A stretch of DNA of 6,075 bases from Bifidobacterium breve (GTDB lineage: Bacteria > Actinomycetota > Acidimicrobiia > Acidimicrobiales > Ilumatobacteraceae): contig CALPPJ020000093.1 in the NCBI GenBank assembly GCA_943325425.2, positions 1 to 6,075 of the forward strand, written 5' to 3'. How positions within the stretch are numbered: the first letter of the stretch is position 1; every line of letters begins with the position of its first letter. The notes below the pieces were generated by a model. The model was not told where the DNA came from, did no database searches, and saw nothing but the letters and a program-made list of their open reading frames with translations. Below, piece by piece: positions 5,480 through 6,075 of the stretch. A program made the position numbers and the translations under genes.

Positions 5480-5959
5480 ATGACATCAACTCACGAAGAA
5501 AACCACGACAACATCCCCGAACCAGCGTTACTGGTTGCGCAATTCATTGACTCACTGGTGCATGCCGAATTAGAAGATCCATTTGAGATCGACTTTGCTC
5601 GTTTGTATGCGATGCCCGAAAACGAAAACCACGACTGGCAAATTGCGCTTGAGTCGAATCCCTACGAATTAATGATGAACAATCCACGTCCGCCGGCCAC
5701 CAAAGCGGGATGTTTAGTCGTCACTGGTTGGGCGGCTCCCATGGACAAAGAACCTAAAGAAGATGTCGAGCCCAGTGTGCGACCGAGCGAACATCCCAAG
5801 CGTCAACGAGTGCGAGTTTGTATTGCGATCTGTGATGGCAAGATCGCCACGGTGATGCGTTCAAGCGATGAGCCCGATGATGTGAAAAACATGTCAGAGC
5901 GGGGGATGGGCGGAATCCCCGACGTTCTTGAAGCCTGGTGGAAGGACGAACTTCGATAA
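5480..5959 (+). CDS. Uncharacterised small acidic protein
   Basis: I do not recognise a characterised family. From the ATG at 5480 it is 159 residues, with no signal peptide and no membrane segment, so probably cytoplasmic. The N-terminal part is acidic and probably helical (PEPALLVAQFIDSLVHAELED at about 13-33). A hydrophobic strand CLVVTGWAAP follows at 78-87, then a charged, Pro-rich and probably flexible linker (about 88-109). Next is a predicted strand pair RVRVCIAICDGKIATVMR at 110-127, and a C-terminal helix PDVLEAWWKDELR. The strand-linker-strand layout suggests one small alpha/beta domain; no catalytic motif is visible. The sequence has a fully open frame with ordinary amino-acid use and lies 51 nt after the IclR-type gene on the same strand, so co-transcription is possible. 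An in-frame ATG at 5453 would add nine residues. Confidence 0.75.
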   Translation: MTSTHEENHDNIPEPALLVAQFIDSLVHAELEDPFEIDFARLYAMPENENHDWQIALESNPYELMMNNPRPPATKAGCLVVTGWAAPMDKEPKEDVEPSVRPSEHPKRQRVRVCIAICDGKIATVMRSSDEPDDVKNMSERGMGGIPDVLEAWWKDELR

Positions 5960-6075
5960 CCGTCACGAAATTCTCACCAACTTCTCAACTGAATAACCGT
6001 GCAAATGGTCACGAGATCAATCACAATGAGCAAGTGAAAATTCTTCAGGTCATTTTGGTGGGGTCATTATCAATT
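5960..6075. other. Right-edge non-coding stretch with no gene found
   Basis: After the stop at 5959 no open frame of useful length starts on either strand. The ATG at 6026 meets a stop after three codons. The stretch is AT-rich and may hold the promoter or terminator for features beyond the edge, but no strong hairpin or promoter was identified. Confidence 0.4.

Noticed and set aside
5552..5560. Possible third hairpin-repeat copy at a TGGTGCA match
   Set aside because: Only seven bases match, no partner arm is present, and it lies inside a coding region.
6048..6068. Two GGTCATT direct repeats 14 bp apart near the right edge
   Set aside because: They are too short to exceed chance and the downstream gene is outside the window.

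Overview
The window reads as a chromosomal segment from an actinobacterium, most likely of the Acidimicrobiia type. That is an inference from three things: an IclR-family regulator divergent from leuC-leuD (the classic actinobacterial NdgR/LtbR arrangement), the N-terminus of a FadD-like acyl-CoA synthetase, and moderate GC. No rRNA, tRNA or CRISPR array was seen.

Layout: (1) Positions 1-236, minus strand, hold the first 78 codons of an AMP-binding acyl-CoA synthetase that runs off the left edge. (2) Divergent from it is a complete DEAD-box RNA helicase (about 330-1616, plus). (3) Positions 1617-2696 lie exactly between the stop codons of the convergent helicase and leuD. They contain one minus-strand gene joining an AbiEi-like winged-helix N-terminus to a Vsr/DUF559-like nuclease C-terminus. 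A 55-bp hairpin-forming repeat flanks this gene as two direct copies (1617-1671 and 2642-2696; 46/55 identical by hand alignment). (4) leuD and leuC (2697-4714, minus) overlap by an ATGA and encode both subunits of isopropylmalate isomerase. (5) A 66-bp divergent promoter region holds an imperfect palindrome and a likely leaderless promoter. (6) The IclR-type regulator lies at 4781-5428 (plus). (7) An unrecognised small acidic protein follows at 5480-5959 (plus), and then a short stretch with no gene found.

How it fits together: the IclR-type protein probably senses amino-acid status and controls leuCD, and itself, from the shared intergenic region. The helicase and acyl-CoA synthetase are ordinary housekeeping neighbours. 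The odd part is the 1080-bp block between helicase and leuD. It looks like a one-gene cassette bounded by REP-like palindromes, and removing one repeat plus the cargo (1025 bp) would leave a single hairpin sitting exactly between the two stop codons. This is the strongest candidate for an undescribed system. Its mobility is inferred from structure and not demonstrated.
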